From the NCBI GenBank assembly GCA_037140475.1, contig JBAXEJ010000004.1, positions 8,013 to 72,012 on the forward strand: 64,000 nucleotides of DNA, in the 5' to 3' direction. A model generated the notes under the pieces. The model searched no databases and was not told where the DNA came from. It saw nothing but the letters and a program-made list of their open reading frames with translations. Source of the DNA: PALSA-1006 sp037140475. Lineage in GTDB: Bacteria > Pseudomonadota > Gammaproteobacteria > Burkholderiales > Gallionellaceae. Made by a program: the position numbers and the translations under genes. Numbering within the stretch: the stretch's first letter is position 1; each line of letters begins with the position of its first letter. Of the stretch, positions 34,357-43,215 are shown piece after piece.

Positions 34357-36635
34357 CCACGAATAGGCTCAGCTAGCGGCTCGGCCACTTGCCTCAACGG
34401 CAAGGTGACATAGAATTGACTGCCCAGCTCTTCACCCGCCGATTCGACCCAGATACGGCCTTTGTAATGCTCAACAATCTTGCGACATAGTGCCAAACCA
34501 ACCCCGGTTCCCTCGTAAGCTTCCCGAGTCTGTAGTCGTTGAAACACTTTGAATAGGCGGCCTATTTGATCTGGGATAATGCCAACGCCATTGTCGGCAA
34601 CGCACAGCTGCCACTCACTTTGAGTCACCTTACTTGTCACGGTTACCTCAGGTGCTCGTCCTTCGATGCGGTATTTAATCGCGTTGCCCAATAAGTTTTG
34701 CAATAGCCGAAGCAAATCATCTTGGTTGGCAATAATGCTCGGCCATTCACCCGTCGTGTTTATCAAAACTTTGGTGGTAACTATTTCCGGCTGAAGAAAT
34801 AACAACGCATCTTCAAACGCAGCGCGACTATCTACCGAAGTGAGAAGTTCGCCTCGCCGCCCAACTCGCGAATATTCGAGCAACGCGACCAGCATGTGAT
34901 CAATACGTTTCGCGCCATCCACCGCATAATCAAAATAACGACGCTTTTCAGCATCTAATTTATCAGCAAGCTCCAGTTCAAGTAACTGCAAATAGCTAGA
35001 GATCATACGTAGCGGCTGACGCATATCGTGCGAAACAGCATAGCTAAACTGCTCTAGCTCAGTGTTGGAGCGCCTCATTTCGATTTCGTTCTGTTTACGC
35101 GCAGAAATATCTCGCGCCGAATTCCACAAGACCGACTGACCGCCGTAGGTGATCGCTTTGGCGCTAATTTCGACATCAATAATTGCCCCATCTTTGCGAC
35201 GATGTTGCGTCTCAAAAACATTCGCCTCACGGAAGTTCTCAGCTAACTTTTCTTTCATTGCCTCTGGGTTAAATTTAGCATCCCATTGCGCCACGTTCAT
35301 TTTGAGCAACTCATCACGCCGGTATCCAAGCATGTTGCAGAACATGTCATTGACCTCAACTACCTTACCGGCCATATCAAACACATGAATACCATCACCC
35401 GATGTCTGCATCAATAACTCATACTTCTCCTTGTCTTTAACCACTGTCAAAGCTTCTTGCAAACGATGCTCATCAGTGACATCTTGCAAAGTTCCCACGA
35501 GGTGAATCAAATTTCCCTCCTCGTCTCGAACTACTCTGCCACGCATTTGTGCGAACCGTACACCACCAAAAACAGTGCAATTTAATTTGACCTCAAACGG
35601 CTCGCCCTTTTCACGCAACCGTTGTATTGCATCCTGCAACACTCGCTGATCTGCCGCTTGCAACGTGTCTAAAATAGAGTGCAGGGAAGGCTGAGCTTTT
35701 TTCGGCAAGCCGAAAAAATTGAATATTTCGTCAGAAAACACCCATTCATTTTTATCCGGAAAATACTCCCATCGCCCAAGACGGGCGAGCTGTTGCGCCT
35801 CCAACAATCTTTCTTCGCTGGCTTTTAAATTACCAAAGAGCAGATTTATTGGATCGGCAAGCCCAGTGACCACTATCGCTTTGTATAAAAAATAAAACGA
35901 GATGATTTTGAATAGATGACCCAGCTCGTTAAAAGCGTCACTCATACTGTCGGACACATACTTGGTAAAAGAGAGTTCTGTGGCAATCATCAGCACGATA
36001 GACCAGCCGATCAGTCGAAAAATTTTGGCATCAAAGTAATTGCGTTTGCGATAGAGCATGCCAAGACTAATAAGCAATGTCGCGATGATCGCGTACTCCA
36101 TATTTATTTTGAAAGGCGTCAATCCCTGCCCCGCTACGAAGCAGGCTGGAAATGTTTTGAAATATAAGATCGAAGCAATTAATGCGCTCGTAATGAGCCC
36201 AAAAATCACCGTTAAAGCAAATTTGCTCAGCGTTCTCTGCGTTCCCAGAAAACCAAATGCAACCAACATGCTCGCCGACTCAAGTGATCTAGCCGCGATC
36301 CAAAATTGCGGAGCGTAATAATCGTAATCTTTAAAAACCGGCATGCCCTTGTACGACAGGGTATGCAGAATATCGATCAAGCCAACAAACAAATAGGCAA
36401 TGCCAATAAACAGCAAGTATCGATTCTGAATTGAGTGCCAACAGTTGATGGCGATGATGAAAATCGTAAAGGCAATGATGACACTGAATAACTCAACAAA
36501 GCTATGGAACAGCAGGTAGTTGTAGTACGTCGTTAAGTGAATGCCAATCAAAAGGAGCACGCCACCGATCAACTCGCTGAGAGAGAAATCGCCCCTACCA
36601 AACAAGAATGAAAGTATTTTATTATTTTGAGGCAT
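34353..36635 (-). CDS. MASE3-PAS-PAS sensor histidine kinase
   Basis: This 760-residue membrane kinase has a MASE3-like sensor with about seven membrane helices over residues 20-255. Its conserved segment is TTYYNYLLFHSFVELFSVII with LVGLIDILHTLSYKGMPVF. Two PAS/PAC domains follow (QLARLGRWEYFPDKNEWVFS, and MQTSGDGIHVFDMAGKVVEV), then HisKA FSYAVSHDMRQPLRMISSYL and a HATPase with NLLGNAIKYRIEG, DNGVGIIPDQ and GTGVGLALCRKIVEHYKG. The kinase half is the cyanobacterial phytochrome-like type that partners with Rcp1 receivers, one of which overlaps its 3' end. The signal sensed by MASE3 domains is unknown. Confidence 0.92.
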   Translation of the reverse strand: MPQNNKILSFLFGRGDFSLSELIGGVLLLIGIHLTTYYNYLLFHSFVELFSVIIAFTIFIIAINCWHSIQNRYLLFIGIAYLFVGLIDILHTLSYKGMPVFKDYDYYAPQFWIAARSLESASMLVAFGFLGTQRTLSKFALTVIFGLITSALIASILYFKTFPACFVAGQGLTPFKINMEYAIIATLLISLGMLYRKRNYFDAKIFRLIGWSIVLMIATELSFTKYVSDSMSDAFNELGHLFKIISFYFLYKAIVVTGLADPINLLFGNLKASEERLLEAQQLARLGRWEYFPDKNEWVFSDEIFNFFGLPKKAQPSLHSILDTLQAADQRVLQDAIQRLREKGEPFEVKLNCTVFGGVRFAQMRGRVVRDEEGNLIHLVGTLQDVTDEHRLQEALTVVKDKEKYELLMQTSGDGIHVFDMAGKVVEVNDMFCNMLGYRRDELLKMNVAQWDAKFNPEAMKEKLAENFREANVFETQHRRKDGAIIDVEISAKAITYGGQSVLWNSARDISARKQNEIEMRRSNTELEQFSYAVSHDMRQPLRMISSYLQLLELELADKLDAEKRRYFDYAVDGAKRIDHMLVALLEYSRVGRRGELLTSVDSRAAFEDALLFLQPEIVTTKVLINTTGEWPSIIANQDDLLRLLQNLLGNAIKYRIEGRAPEVTVTSKVTQSEWQLCVADNGVGIIPDQIGRLFKVFQRLQTREAYEGTGVGLALCRKIVEHYKGRIWVESAGEELGSQFYVTLPLRQVAEPLAEPIRG

Positions 36636-36704
36636 ATAAATTTCCCAAGTCTGCGGAGACTACAGCAAAGCGCTTTGGGTAAACCACCCCGCCAAATCTT
36701 CAGG

Positions 36705-37886
36705 CTACGGAACGATATTCCTCAATTCGGCTGGCTTGCCGAAAAGCCAGCCCTGACCAAAGTTACATTTAAGCTCGAGCAATCTTGCTCTCACTTCTTC
36801 AGTCTCAATACCTTCTGCCACCACGTCCATGCCCAATGAGTGAGCGAGCTCAATTGAAGAGGTGACAATTTTTTCGCTTTGTGGCGACGTTAGCATCTTA
36901 CTGGTAAAGGCGATATCGACTTTCATTGTGCCAATAGGATAGCGATTAAGCGTGTCTAAGGAAGAGTGTCCCGTGCCGAAATCATCAATCGCCAGCGAGC
37001 AACCCATTTCCCTTAATTCCGTCAGCAACTTTAAAGCGACTTCAGGCTTGTTGATAATGACTGTTTCGGTAAGCTCTAGCTTCAGCTCTATGACAGGCAT
37101 TTTATAGCGCATCAACACCGACTTAACTTCGTCCAAAAATCGCTCACCGGTGAGCTGTGAGGGGGACATATTCACGCTAACAAAAGGAGATTTCACTTTG
37201 GTCGATTTGCGCAACGTAGGCCAATCACGCGCAGCACGCTCTAGCGTCCACAAACCAATTTCACGAATCTGCCCTGTCTGCTCAGCTAACCACAAGAAAT
37301 CGAGCGGCGAAACCAACCCTTGCGTTGGATGGCGCCAACGAATTAAGGCTTCATATCCAGCTATTTGTCCTGATTCAATTTCACAGATAGGTTGGTAATA
37401 CAACTCAAACTCATCTTGAGCAAGCGCCCGACCAATGTCGTTCGACATGGTTAGTTTTTGGGTGGCTTCACCTCGCACCGCAATATGTTTCGCAGTAAGT
37501 TCGGCACGCTTTTGCTCTTGCTCGATTGATTGCGGCTGCGTAGCGCCACGTTTATTGCGATAGCGTTCCAAAATGACTAGCAGCAAATGGCGTACGATGG
37601 GGTCGGTTTTTTCTAACAACTCGGTCACAGTTTTGCGCTGGATAGTAATCAGCACGACTTTATTGACAGCTCTTGCGGTAGCTGTTCTAGGCTGATGATC
37701 AATCAGCGCAACTTCACCAAACAGCTCACTTTTGCCGATTTGATTAACACGTTGTTCTTGACCGTTAATCGTAACGAAAATCTCGACCACACCATCTTCA
37801 ATTAGATAAGCACAATCGCCCTCATCGCCTTCTTTGAAGATCGTTTCGCCTATTCCAAAAACTTGACGATTTAGATTATTCAGCAT
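36705..37886 (-). CDS. Cyclic-nucleotide-binding domain fused to EAL c-di-GMP phosphodiesterase
   Basis: This 393-residue soluble protein starts with a CRP-like cyclic-nucleotide-binding domain at about 5-120 (IFKEGDEGDCAYLIEDG, SELFGEVALIDHQPRTATA). An EAL domain follows at about 150-390. EAL catalytic features are all visible: YEALIRWRHP, VNMSPSQL, LELTETVI, IDDFGTGHSSLD, MKVDIAF, VAEGIETEE and QGWLFGKP, so it should hydrolyse c-di-GMP. The fusion implies that cAMP or a related ligand gates c-di-GMP breakdown. It overlaps the DUF4149 gene upstream by 11 bases and is downstream of ubiH and dsbC. Confidence 0.93.
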   Translation of the reverse strand: MLNNLNRQVFGIGETIFKEGDEGDCAYLIEDGVVEIFVTINGQEQRVNQIGKSELFGEVALIDHQPRTATARAVNKVVLITIQRKTVTELLEKTDPIVRHLLLVILERYRNKRGATQPQSIEQEQKRAELTAKHIAVRGEATQKLTMSNDIGRALAQDEFELYYQPICEIESGQIAGYEALIRWRHPTQGLVSPLDFLWLAEQTGQIREIGLWTLERAARDWPTLRKSTKVKSPFVSVNMSPSQLTGERFLDEVKSVLMRYKMPVIELKLELTETVIINKPEVALKLLTELREMGCSLAIDDFGTGHSSLDTLNRYPIGTMKVDIAFTSKMLTSPQSEKIVTSSIELAHSLGMDVVAEGIETEEVRARLLELKCNFGQGWLFGKPAELRNIVP

Positions 37887-38349
37887 GATGCCCTCGCTTT
37901 AAACCAAAAATCAGCGCCAACCCCAATATGCTTTGCGCCAGATATAAGATACTCGCTACGCCGTGCCACAATTTAAATTGCGCGGCAAATGTACTCTGCA
38001 CCACCTCTAACGGCAAGGCCCGTAATTTCAAATCAGCCATCATCGGCTGCAACAAAAACTGACCTAGCAACAACAAAAACAACATGCCCAAAACAATTCG
38101 AAAAGTGACTTGCTGCCACGCTAATTTACCGTATTGCTGTAGTTGATGCCCCAATAAATACAGGGCACAACCTAAGCCCACAAACGCCATAAGCGAGAAC
38201 ATCTTCCCAGCCAACATGCCGGCCAACTGGCGATCAGACAAAGCTTGAAATAGCACGGGCACCGCAAGATAACCTATCGCCCACATCCCCCCTACCCACA
38301 ACACTGTAGCAAAAACGGTTAACGCGTGAGGTAGTTCTCGAAATTTCAT
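37876..38349 (-). CDS. DUF4149 family membrane protein
   Basis: This 157-residue protein has four membrane helices, matching the proteobacterial DUF4149 family: LPHALTVFATVLWVGGMWAIGY with the conserved WVGGMW, AGKMFSLMAFVG, and WHGVASILYLAQSILGLALI. Function is unknown. Its start overlaps the dsbC stop by four bases (ATGA), and its stop is overlapped by the cNMP-EAL gene, so it is tightly embedded in this operon. Confidence 0.82.
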   Translation of the reverse strand: MKFRELPHALTVFATVLWVGGMWAIGYLAVPVLFQALSDRQLAGMLAGKMFSLMAFVGLGCALYLLGHQLQQYGKLAWQQVTFRIVLGMLFLLLLGQFLLQPMMADLKLRALPLEVVQSTFAAQFKLWHGVASILYLAQSILGLALIFGLKRGHHAE

Positions 38350-39047
38350 TTATTAGTGTCCAGCGCCTTTTCTAAATCTGCTGCTGGCATATAACCAGGA
38401 TTGATTACCCCATTCGCAAAAATCAACGCGGGCGTACCGTTCACTTTCATTTTCTTAGCCAGCTCCATCACTTTTGCAGTCGGCGCATTGCAATTACCGG
38501 CAGGCAAGGTGTCACCATCAATCATCAAATCATCCCATGCCTTAGCGCGATCTTTGCTGCACCAAACTGCGCGGGCCTTTTCTTCAGAGTCTCGTCCACC
38601 AATATGCGTGGAAATGAATATATACAAAGTGACATTATTAATACTTTGCATCTCGTGCTCTAATTTTTTACACCAGCCACAATTAGGATCGCTGAAAAAC
38701 GCCAACTTGCGACTACCGTTGCCTTTTACTTTTTTCACTGCCAACTCCATTGGCAATTTACTAAAGTCGACCGCGAACAGCTGGCGCGCGCGCGCATCTG
38801 TTAAATTGCGACGCGCTTTGAGATCAAAAAGATTTCCGTCAATTAAATACTCGCCATTTTCATCGGCATAATAAATGTGATCACTCGTCACTACTTCATA
38901 CAGTCCAGCGATGGGTGATTTGTTAATCTGTGAGATGTCTCTGACACCATTTTTATTCAAACTACTTTGTAGCTTTGCATTAGTTTCCGCTACTGCCGCC
39001 TGCGCCATAAAAATAGCTGCAAAAGTAAAAAGCAATGTTTTAAACAT
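38346..39047 (-). CDS. dsbC: Periplasmic thiol:disulfide interchange protein DsbC
   Basis: This 233-residue exported protein has a signal peptide (LLFTFAAIFMAQAAVA), a DsbC/DsbG-type N-terminal dimerisation region (GLYEVVTSDHIYYADENGEY) and a thioredoxin-like domain with the active site FFSDPNCGWCKKLEHEM (CGWC). A second Cys pair (AVWCSKD, AGNCNAP) and the cis-Pro loop VNGTPALIFANG are also present. DsbC rearranges incorrect disulfides. E. coli DsbC has CGYC, so CGWC is a minor variant. No dsbD is visible nearby. Confidence 0.92.
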   Translation of the reverse strand: MFKTLLFTFAAIFMAQAAVAETNAKLQSSLNKNGVRDISQINKSPIAGLYEVVTSDHIYYADENGEYLIDGNLFDLKARRNLTDARARQLFAVDFSKLPMELAVKKVKGNGSRKLAFFSDPNCGWCKKLEHEMQSINNVTLYIFISTHIGGRDSEEKARAVWCSKDRAKAWDDLMIDGDTLPAGNCNAPTAKVMELAKKMKVNGTPALIFANGVINPGYMPAADLEKALDTNK

Positions 39048-39082
39048 TTTTAATTCCTTGATTTTATTTAATTAAATAGATT

Positions 39083-40255
39083 CTAATTCAGTGCGTGACG
39101 CGCCAGCATTTTCTTCAGCGGGGTGATTTTGTTGGTGGCAAAAAGCCCAAGATTGCGCAAGGTGCGTAACACGGGGTTTTTATTCACAAATAAATTTTTC
39201 AATGCATCCGTTGTTAGCTGCATGGAAAGAATATCTTCTTGGCGGGCTTTTTCATAGCGACGCAGCACATGCAAATCTCCACAATCGCTTTGCCCAGATT
39301 GCAGCAAAGTTTCTGCCAACTGCCGAACATCACGGAAACCTAAATTAACCCCTTGCCCAGACAGTGGGTGCACGTTATGGGCTGCATCGCCAACCAAAGC
39401 CAAACGAGGTTTAGTGATATGGGCAAGATTAAGCACGCGCAAGGCAAACGCTGCGGGGTGTGTAATTAAACTTAAATCACCCAGTGTGTATTGCGAAGCA
39501 AGTGAAACCTCCGCACAAAATTGTTCCGTCGGCATCGCCAGCAATTCAGCCGATTTTTCTGGGCTGACTGACCACACAATAGACACACGCTTTTCAGGCA
39601 GGGGCAGCAACGCCAAAATACCATCGGGCTGAAACCACTGATAAGCCGTGCCGTGATGTGACTTTGTGGTACTGAAATTCGCTACTACACCATGCTGATA
39701 ATAAGGCGTTGGCGTTTCTGCCATGCCCGCTTGATGGCGCACCCATGAGTCGCGACCGTCCGCACCAACGACTAATTTGGCTTTAATTTCACGGCCATCT
39801 TGTAGCTTAAGATATGCGGCTTCTGGTTGCCAAGACAATTCAGCGCAACGTGCCGGATTAAGCAAGGTCAAATTTTCTTGTTGCTGAAGCTCATCCCACA
39901 AGGCTTTTTGTAGCAAACGGCTCTCTAAAATAAAGGTCAGCTCGGCCGCGCCAATTTCGTAGGCGCTAAAATCTAGTTCTGAGCCTGTATCCCCAAACAC
40001 GCGCATTTCTTCTACTTGCTGCACGCGGCTCATATCCATCTTTTGCCAAACGCCGCATTCCCGCAAAAACGCCGCATTTCCCGGAGTTATGGCGTAAATG
40101 CGCGCATCCCAATCATCTGATTTAGTTGAGAAATCAAAATTCTCCTGCCCTTCAACCAAGGCTAAAGTCAGCCCGCTGTTTTTAAGTGCCGCAGCTAAGC
40201 TCGCGCCTACTAAACCACCACCAATAATAACGACATCGAATTCCATCGCACTCAT
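39083..40255 (-). CDS. UbiH/UbiF/VisC-type FAD-dependent ubiquinone hydroxylase
   Basis: This 390-residue flavin monooxygenase belongs to ubiquinone synthesis. It has the FAD-binding VVIIGGGLVGASLAAALKNS, the middle motif LVVGADGRDSWVRHQAG and the C-terminal LVGDAAHNVHPLSGQGVNLG. The ring position hydroxylated (UbiH, UbiF, UbiI or UbiM specificity) cannot be fixed from sequence by eye. It is divergent from dusB and probably heads the dsbC-DUF4149-EAL operon, although 35 bases separate it from dsbC. Confidence 0.9.
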   Translation of the reverse strand: MSAMEFDVVIIGGGLVGASLAAALKNSGLTLALVEGQENFDFSTKSDDWDARIYAITPGNAAFLRECGVWQKMDMSRVQQVEEMRVFGDTGSELDFSAYEIGAAELTFILESRLLQKALWDELQQQENLTLLNPARCAELSWQPEAAYLKLQDGREIKAKLVVGADGRDSWVRHQAGMAETPTPYYQHGVVANFSTTKSHHGTAYQWFQPDGILALLPLPEKRVSIVWSVSPEKSAELLAMPTEQFCAEVSLASQYTLGDLSLITHPAAFALRVLNLAHITKPRLALVGDAAHNVHPLSGQGVNLGFRDVRQLAETLLQSGQSDCGDLHVLRRYEKARQEDILSMQLTTDALKNLFVNKNPVLRTLRNLGLFATNKITPLKKMLARHALN

Positions 40256-40279
40256 CCCGATAAAAATTTGGCGGCATCA

Positions 40280-40308
40280 TAGCATGGGCAAGTTGCTTCA
40301 TTTATAAT
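40280..40308 (+). promoter_or_regulatory. Candidate promoter for dusB-fis-purHD
   Basis: A perfect -10 box TATAAT lies at 40303-40308, 25 bases before the dusB start. The hexamer 17 bases upstream (TAGCAT, 40280-40285) is a poor -35. The -10 box and its position are the only support. Confidence 0.4.
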
Positions 40309-40332
40309 CGCTCCCCCTCTCGGAAGCCACCC

Positions 40333-41340
40333 ATGCAAATCGGTCGTTACATACTAAAAAATAACCTCATCGTTGCGCCCATGGCGGGCGTCACCGATAG
40401 GCCGTTTCGCATGTTATGTAAACGCCTAGGAGCGGGAATGGCGGTGAGTGAGATGGTGGCGTCCAATTCCCTACTCTATGGCTCGGAGAAAACTAAGCGC
40501 CGTGCCAACCACGAAGGGGAAGTTGACCCTATTTCGGTACAAATCGTCGGCGCCGACCCAAAGATGCTGGCGCAAGCCGCTCGCTATAACGTGGATAGTG
40601 GCGCACAGATTATCGACATCAATATGGGGTGCCCGGCCAAAAAGATTTGCAATGTGATGGCGGGCTCTGCCCTCATGCAAAACGAAACGCTGGTTAAAGA
40701 AATTTTAGAGGCGGTCGTCACTGCCGTGGACGTGCCGGTTACCCTAAAAATCCGTACCGGCTGGGATAAGTCTAATCGCAATGCAGTCAATATTGCCAAA
40801 ATTGCTGAAGCCAGCGGCATTCAGGCGCTGGCTATTCATGGCCGCACCCGCGCCTGCGCTTACACCGGTGATGCCGAGTACGACACCATCGCTCACGTTA
40901 AATCTGAAATAACAATCCCAGTTATCGCCAACGGCGACATCACCACGCCTGAAAAAGCAAAGTACGTGTTGCAACATACCGGCGCTGACGCCGTGATGAT
41001 CGGCCGTGCTGCTCAAGGTCGGCCGTGGATGTTTCGTGAGATCGCACACTTTCTCGCCACAGGCGAACATCTCGCTGCACCTTCGGTAGCAGAAATTCAA
41101 CAGGTTTTGATTGGCCATGTGCATGAGTTGTATGCATTTTATGGTGAGCATTCCGGCTTGCGTGTCGCACGCAAACATATTTCTTGGTACACCAAAGGAT
41201 TAACCGGCTCTGCCAGCTTTCGTCACCACATGAACCAGTTAGAAAGCATTGAAGAGCAGCTACAAGCGGTAAATGATTTTTTTGAAGGGCAATTGCGAGC
41301 TGGGGAGCAACTGCAATATGTCGAGGCAGCACTGGCATGA
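40333..41340 (+). CDS. dusB: tRNA-dihydrouridine synthase B
   Basis: This 335-residue FMN enzyme reduces uridine in the tRNA D-loop. It has VAPMAGVTDRPFRMLCKRLG, the catalytic Cys in IDINMGCPAKKICN, RTGWDKSNRNA, ALAIHGRTRACAYTG and ADAVMIGRAAQGRPWMF, with a C-terminal helical tRNA-binding domain. Full length. Its stop overlaps the fis start (ATGA), the classical dusB-fis linkage of proteobacteria. Confidence 0.95.
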   Translation: MQIGRYILKNNLIVAPMAGVTDRPFRMLCKRLGAGMAVSEMVASNSLLYGSEKTKRRANHEGEVDPISVQIVGADPKMLAQAARYNVDSGAQIIDINMGCPAKKICNVMAGSALMQNETLVKEILEAVVTAVDVPVTLKIRTGWDKSNRNAVNIAKIAEASGIQALAIHGRTRACAYTGDAEYDTIAHVKSEITIPVIANGDITTPEKAKYVLQHTGADAVMIGRAAQGRPWMFREIAHFLATGEHLAAPSVAEIQQVLIGHVHELYAFYGEHSGLRVARKHISWYTKGLTGSASFRHHMNQLESIEEQLQAVNDFFEGQLRAGEQLQYVEAALA

Positions 41341-41600
41341 AAAAAGGGGAGTTTAGCGTGTTAGATGAAAATGAAGTGGCGCAATATGTGCGCCAAGCAG
41401 TTGACGATTACTTTACCGATTTAAACGGTGAAGACCCAATACGCCCCGTCTATGACATGGTGATTGGCTGTGTGGAAAAACCACTGATTGAAACTGTTCT
41501 CTTCCACGCGGGCGGCAACCAAACCCGCGCAGCAGAATTACTCGGCATGAACCGCAACACCCTGCGCAAAAAAATTCAGACGCACAAAATTAAATCTTAA
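41337..41600 (+). CDS. fis: DNA-binding protein Fis
   Basis: This 87-residue nucleoid protein has the C-terminal helix-turn-helix GNQTRAAELLGMNRNTLRKK and the N-terminal dimerisation helices, with PIRPVYDMVIGCVEKPLIE ahead of it. It bends DNA and adjusts transcription of growth-related genes. The start overlaps dusB. The short, diverged N terminus (MKKGEFSVLDENEVAQYV) is normal for betaproteobacterial Fis. Confidence 0.94.
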   Translation: MKKGEFSVLDENEVAQYVRQAVDDYFTDLNGEDPIRPVYDMVIGCVEKPLIETVLFHAGGNQTRAAELLGMNRNTLRKKIQTHKIKS

Positions 41601-41616
41601 TAATTAGGAACTCAAC

Positions 41617-43182
41617 ATGGCAACGATTACTCAAGCACTCATCAGCGTATCCGACAAATCCGGCATTCTGGAATTCGCACAAGGTTTGCATCAACTTGGC
41701 GTAAAGATTTTATCTACGGGCGGCACTGCAAAATTGCTCGCCGACAACCAGATTCCTTGCACCGAAGTTGCAGATTACACCGGCTTCCCAGAAATGCTGG
41801 ATGGCCGTGTAAAAACGCTGCAGCCTAAAGTTCATGCTGGCATCTTGGCTCGCCGGGATTTACCCGAGCACGTTGCCACCTTGAAGAAGCACGATATTCC
41901 AACGATTGATTTAGTCGTGGTTAATTTATATCCCTTCGCTGCGACCATCGCTAAAGCAGGCTGCACATTAGAAGATGCGATAGAGAATATCGACATCGGC
42001 GGCCCAACCATGGTGCGCTCTGCGGCTAAGAATCACGCGCATGTGGCTATCGTCACCGACCCAAGCGATTACGCTGACATTCTGGCTGAGATGCAAACGA
42101 ATAAAGGCGCAGTCAGTGACGCCACCCGTTTTGACTTGGCAAAAAAAGCTTTCTCGCACACCGCCGCTTACGACAGCATGATTAGCAATTACCTCACTGC
42201 GATTAACAGCGATGGCACAAAGAGCACATTCCCTGCACAGATCAATTTCAATTTCGCTAAGGTGCAAGACATGCGCTACGGCGAAAATCCACACCAGAAT
42301 GCGGCGTTTTACCGTGACCTCAATCCAGTAGCAGGCGGCATCTCTGACTACACCCAGTTGCAAGGCAAAGAGCTTTCCTACAACAACATCGGCGATGCAG
42401 ATGCAGCATGGGAACTCGTGAAAACTTTCGATGCACCTGCTTGTGTGATCGTCAAACACGCCAACCCCTGTGGCGTAGCGATTGCCGACACCCCATTGAA
42501 TGCTTACAAATTAGCCTACGCCACCGACACCACTTCTGCGTTCGGCGGCATCATCGCCTTCAATCGCGAATTGGACGAAGCAAGTGCGGCACAAATTACG
42601 GCAAACCAATTTGTTGAACTCATCATTGCTCCGTCAGCAACTGAAGCCGCATTGAAAGTGACTGCCGCTAAACTAAACGTGCGCGTACTCACTGTGCCAC
42701 TGTCTAATGCGCACAACCAATATGACGTGAAACGCGTGAGCGGTGGCTTGCTGGTGCAATCACCAGATGCACTTAATGTGCAACTCGCGCAACTCAAAGT
42801 CGTGAGCAAAGTACAACCAAGTAAAGAACAACTCACTGACCTGCTGTTCGCGTGGCGTGTCGCAAAATATGTAAAATCGAACGCCATCGTGTTCTGCAAA
42901 AATGGTCAAACGCTCGGCGTGGGCGCAGGCCAGATGAGCCGAGTGGATAGCACTAAAATTGCCAGCATCAAAGCGCAGCACGCAGGCTTGAGCTTGGTCG
43001 ATTCGGTTGTATCTTCGGATGCGTTCTTCCCCTTCCGCGACGGTATCGACGTACTGGCACAAGCCGGTGCTAAGGCCGTGATTCAGCCAGGAGGTTCGAT
43101 GCGCGACGAAGAAGTTATTACAGCAGCGGATGAGCATGGTTTGGCGATGGTGTTCACTGGCTTCCGCCATTTCCGTCATTAA
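41617..43182 (+). CDS. purH: Bifunctional AICAR transformylase / IMP cyclohydrolase
   Basis: This 521-residue enzyme performs the last two steps of IMP synthesis. The N-terminal MGS-like cyclohydrolase domain has ALISVSDKSGILEFAQGL, STGGTAKLL and DGRVKTLQPKVHAGIL. The C-terminal transformylase domain has VKHANPCGVAIA with the catalytic Lys-His, and ends MVFTGFRHFRH as expected. It follows fis by 16 bases. Confidence 0.96.
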   Translation: MATITQALISVSDKSGILEFAQGLHQLGVKILSTGGTAKLLADNQIPCTEVADYTGFPEMLDGRVKTLQPKVHAGILARRDLPEHVATLKKHDIPTIDLVVVNLYPFAATIAKAGCTLEDAIENIDIGGPTMVRSAAKNHAHVAIVTDPSDYADILAEMQTNKGAVSDATRFDLAKKAFSHTAAYDSMISNYLTAINSDGTKSTFPAQINFNFAKVQDMRYGENPHQNAAFYRDLNPVAGGISDYTQLQGKELSYNNIGDADAAWELVKTFDAPACVIVKHANPCGVAIADTPLNAYKLAYATDTTSAFGGIIAFNRELDEASAAQITANQFVELIIAPSATEAALKVTAAKLNVRVLTVPLSNAHNQYDVKRVSGGLLVQSPDALNVQLAQLKVVSKVQPSKEQLTDLLFAWRVAKYVKSNAIVFCKNGQTLGVGAGQMSRVDSTKIASIKAQHAGLSLVDSVVSSDAFFPFRDGIDVLAQAGAKAVIQPGGSMRDEEVITAADEHGLAMVFTGFRHFRH

Positions 43183-43215
43183 AACCTGCTGCGCTTGGCA
43201 TTGAGGAGTTTTTAA

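Noticed and set aside
40744..41178. 144-codon minus-strand frame inside dusB
   Set aside because: Antisense to the conserved DusB catalytic and FMN-binding regions; no independent support.
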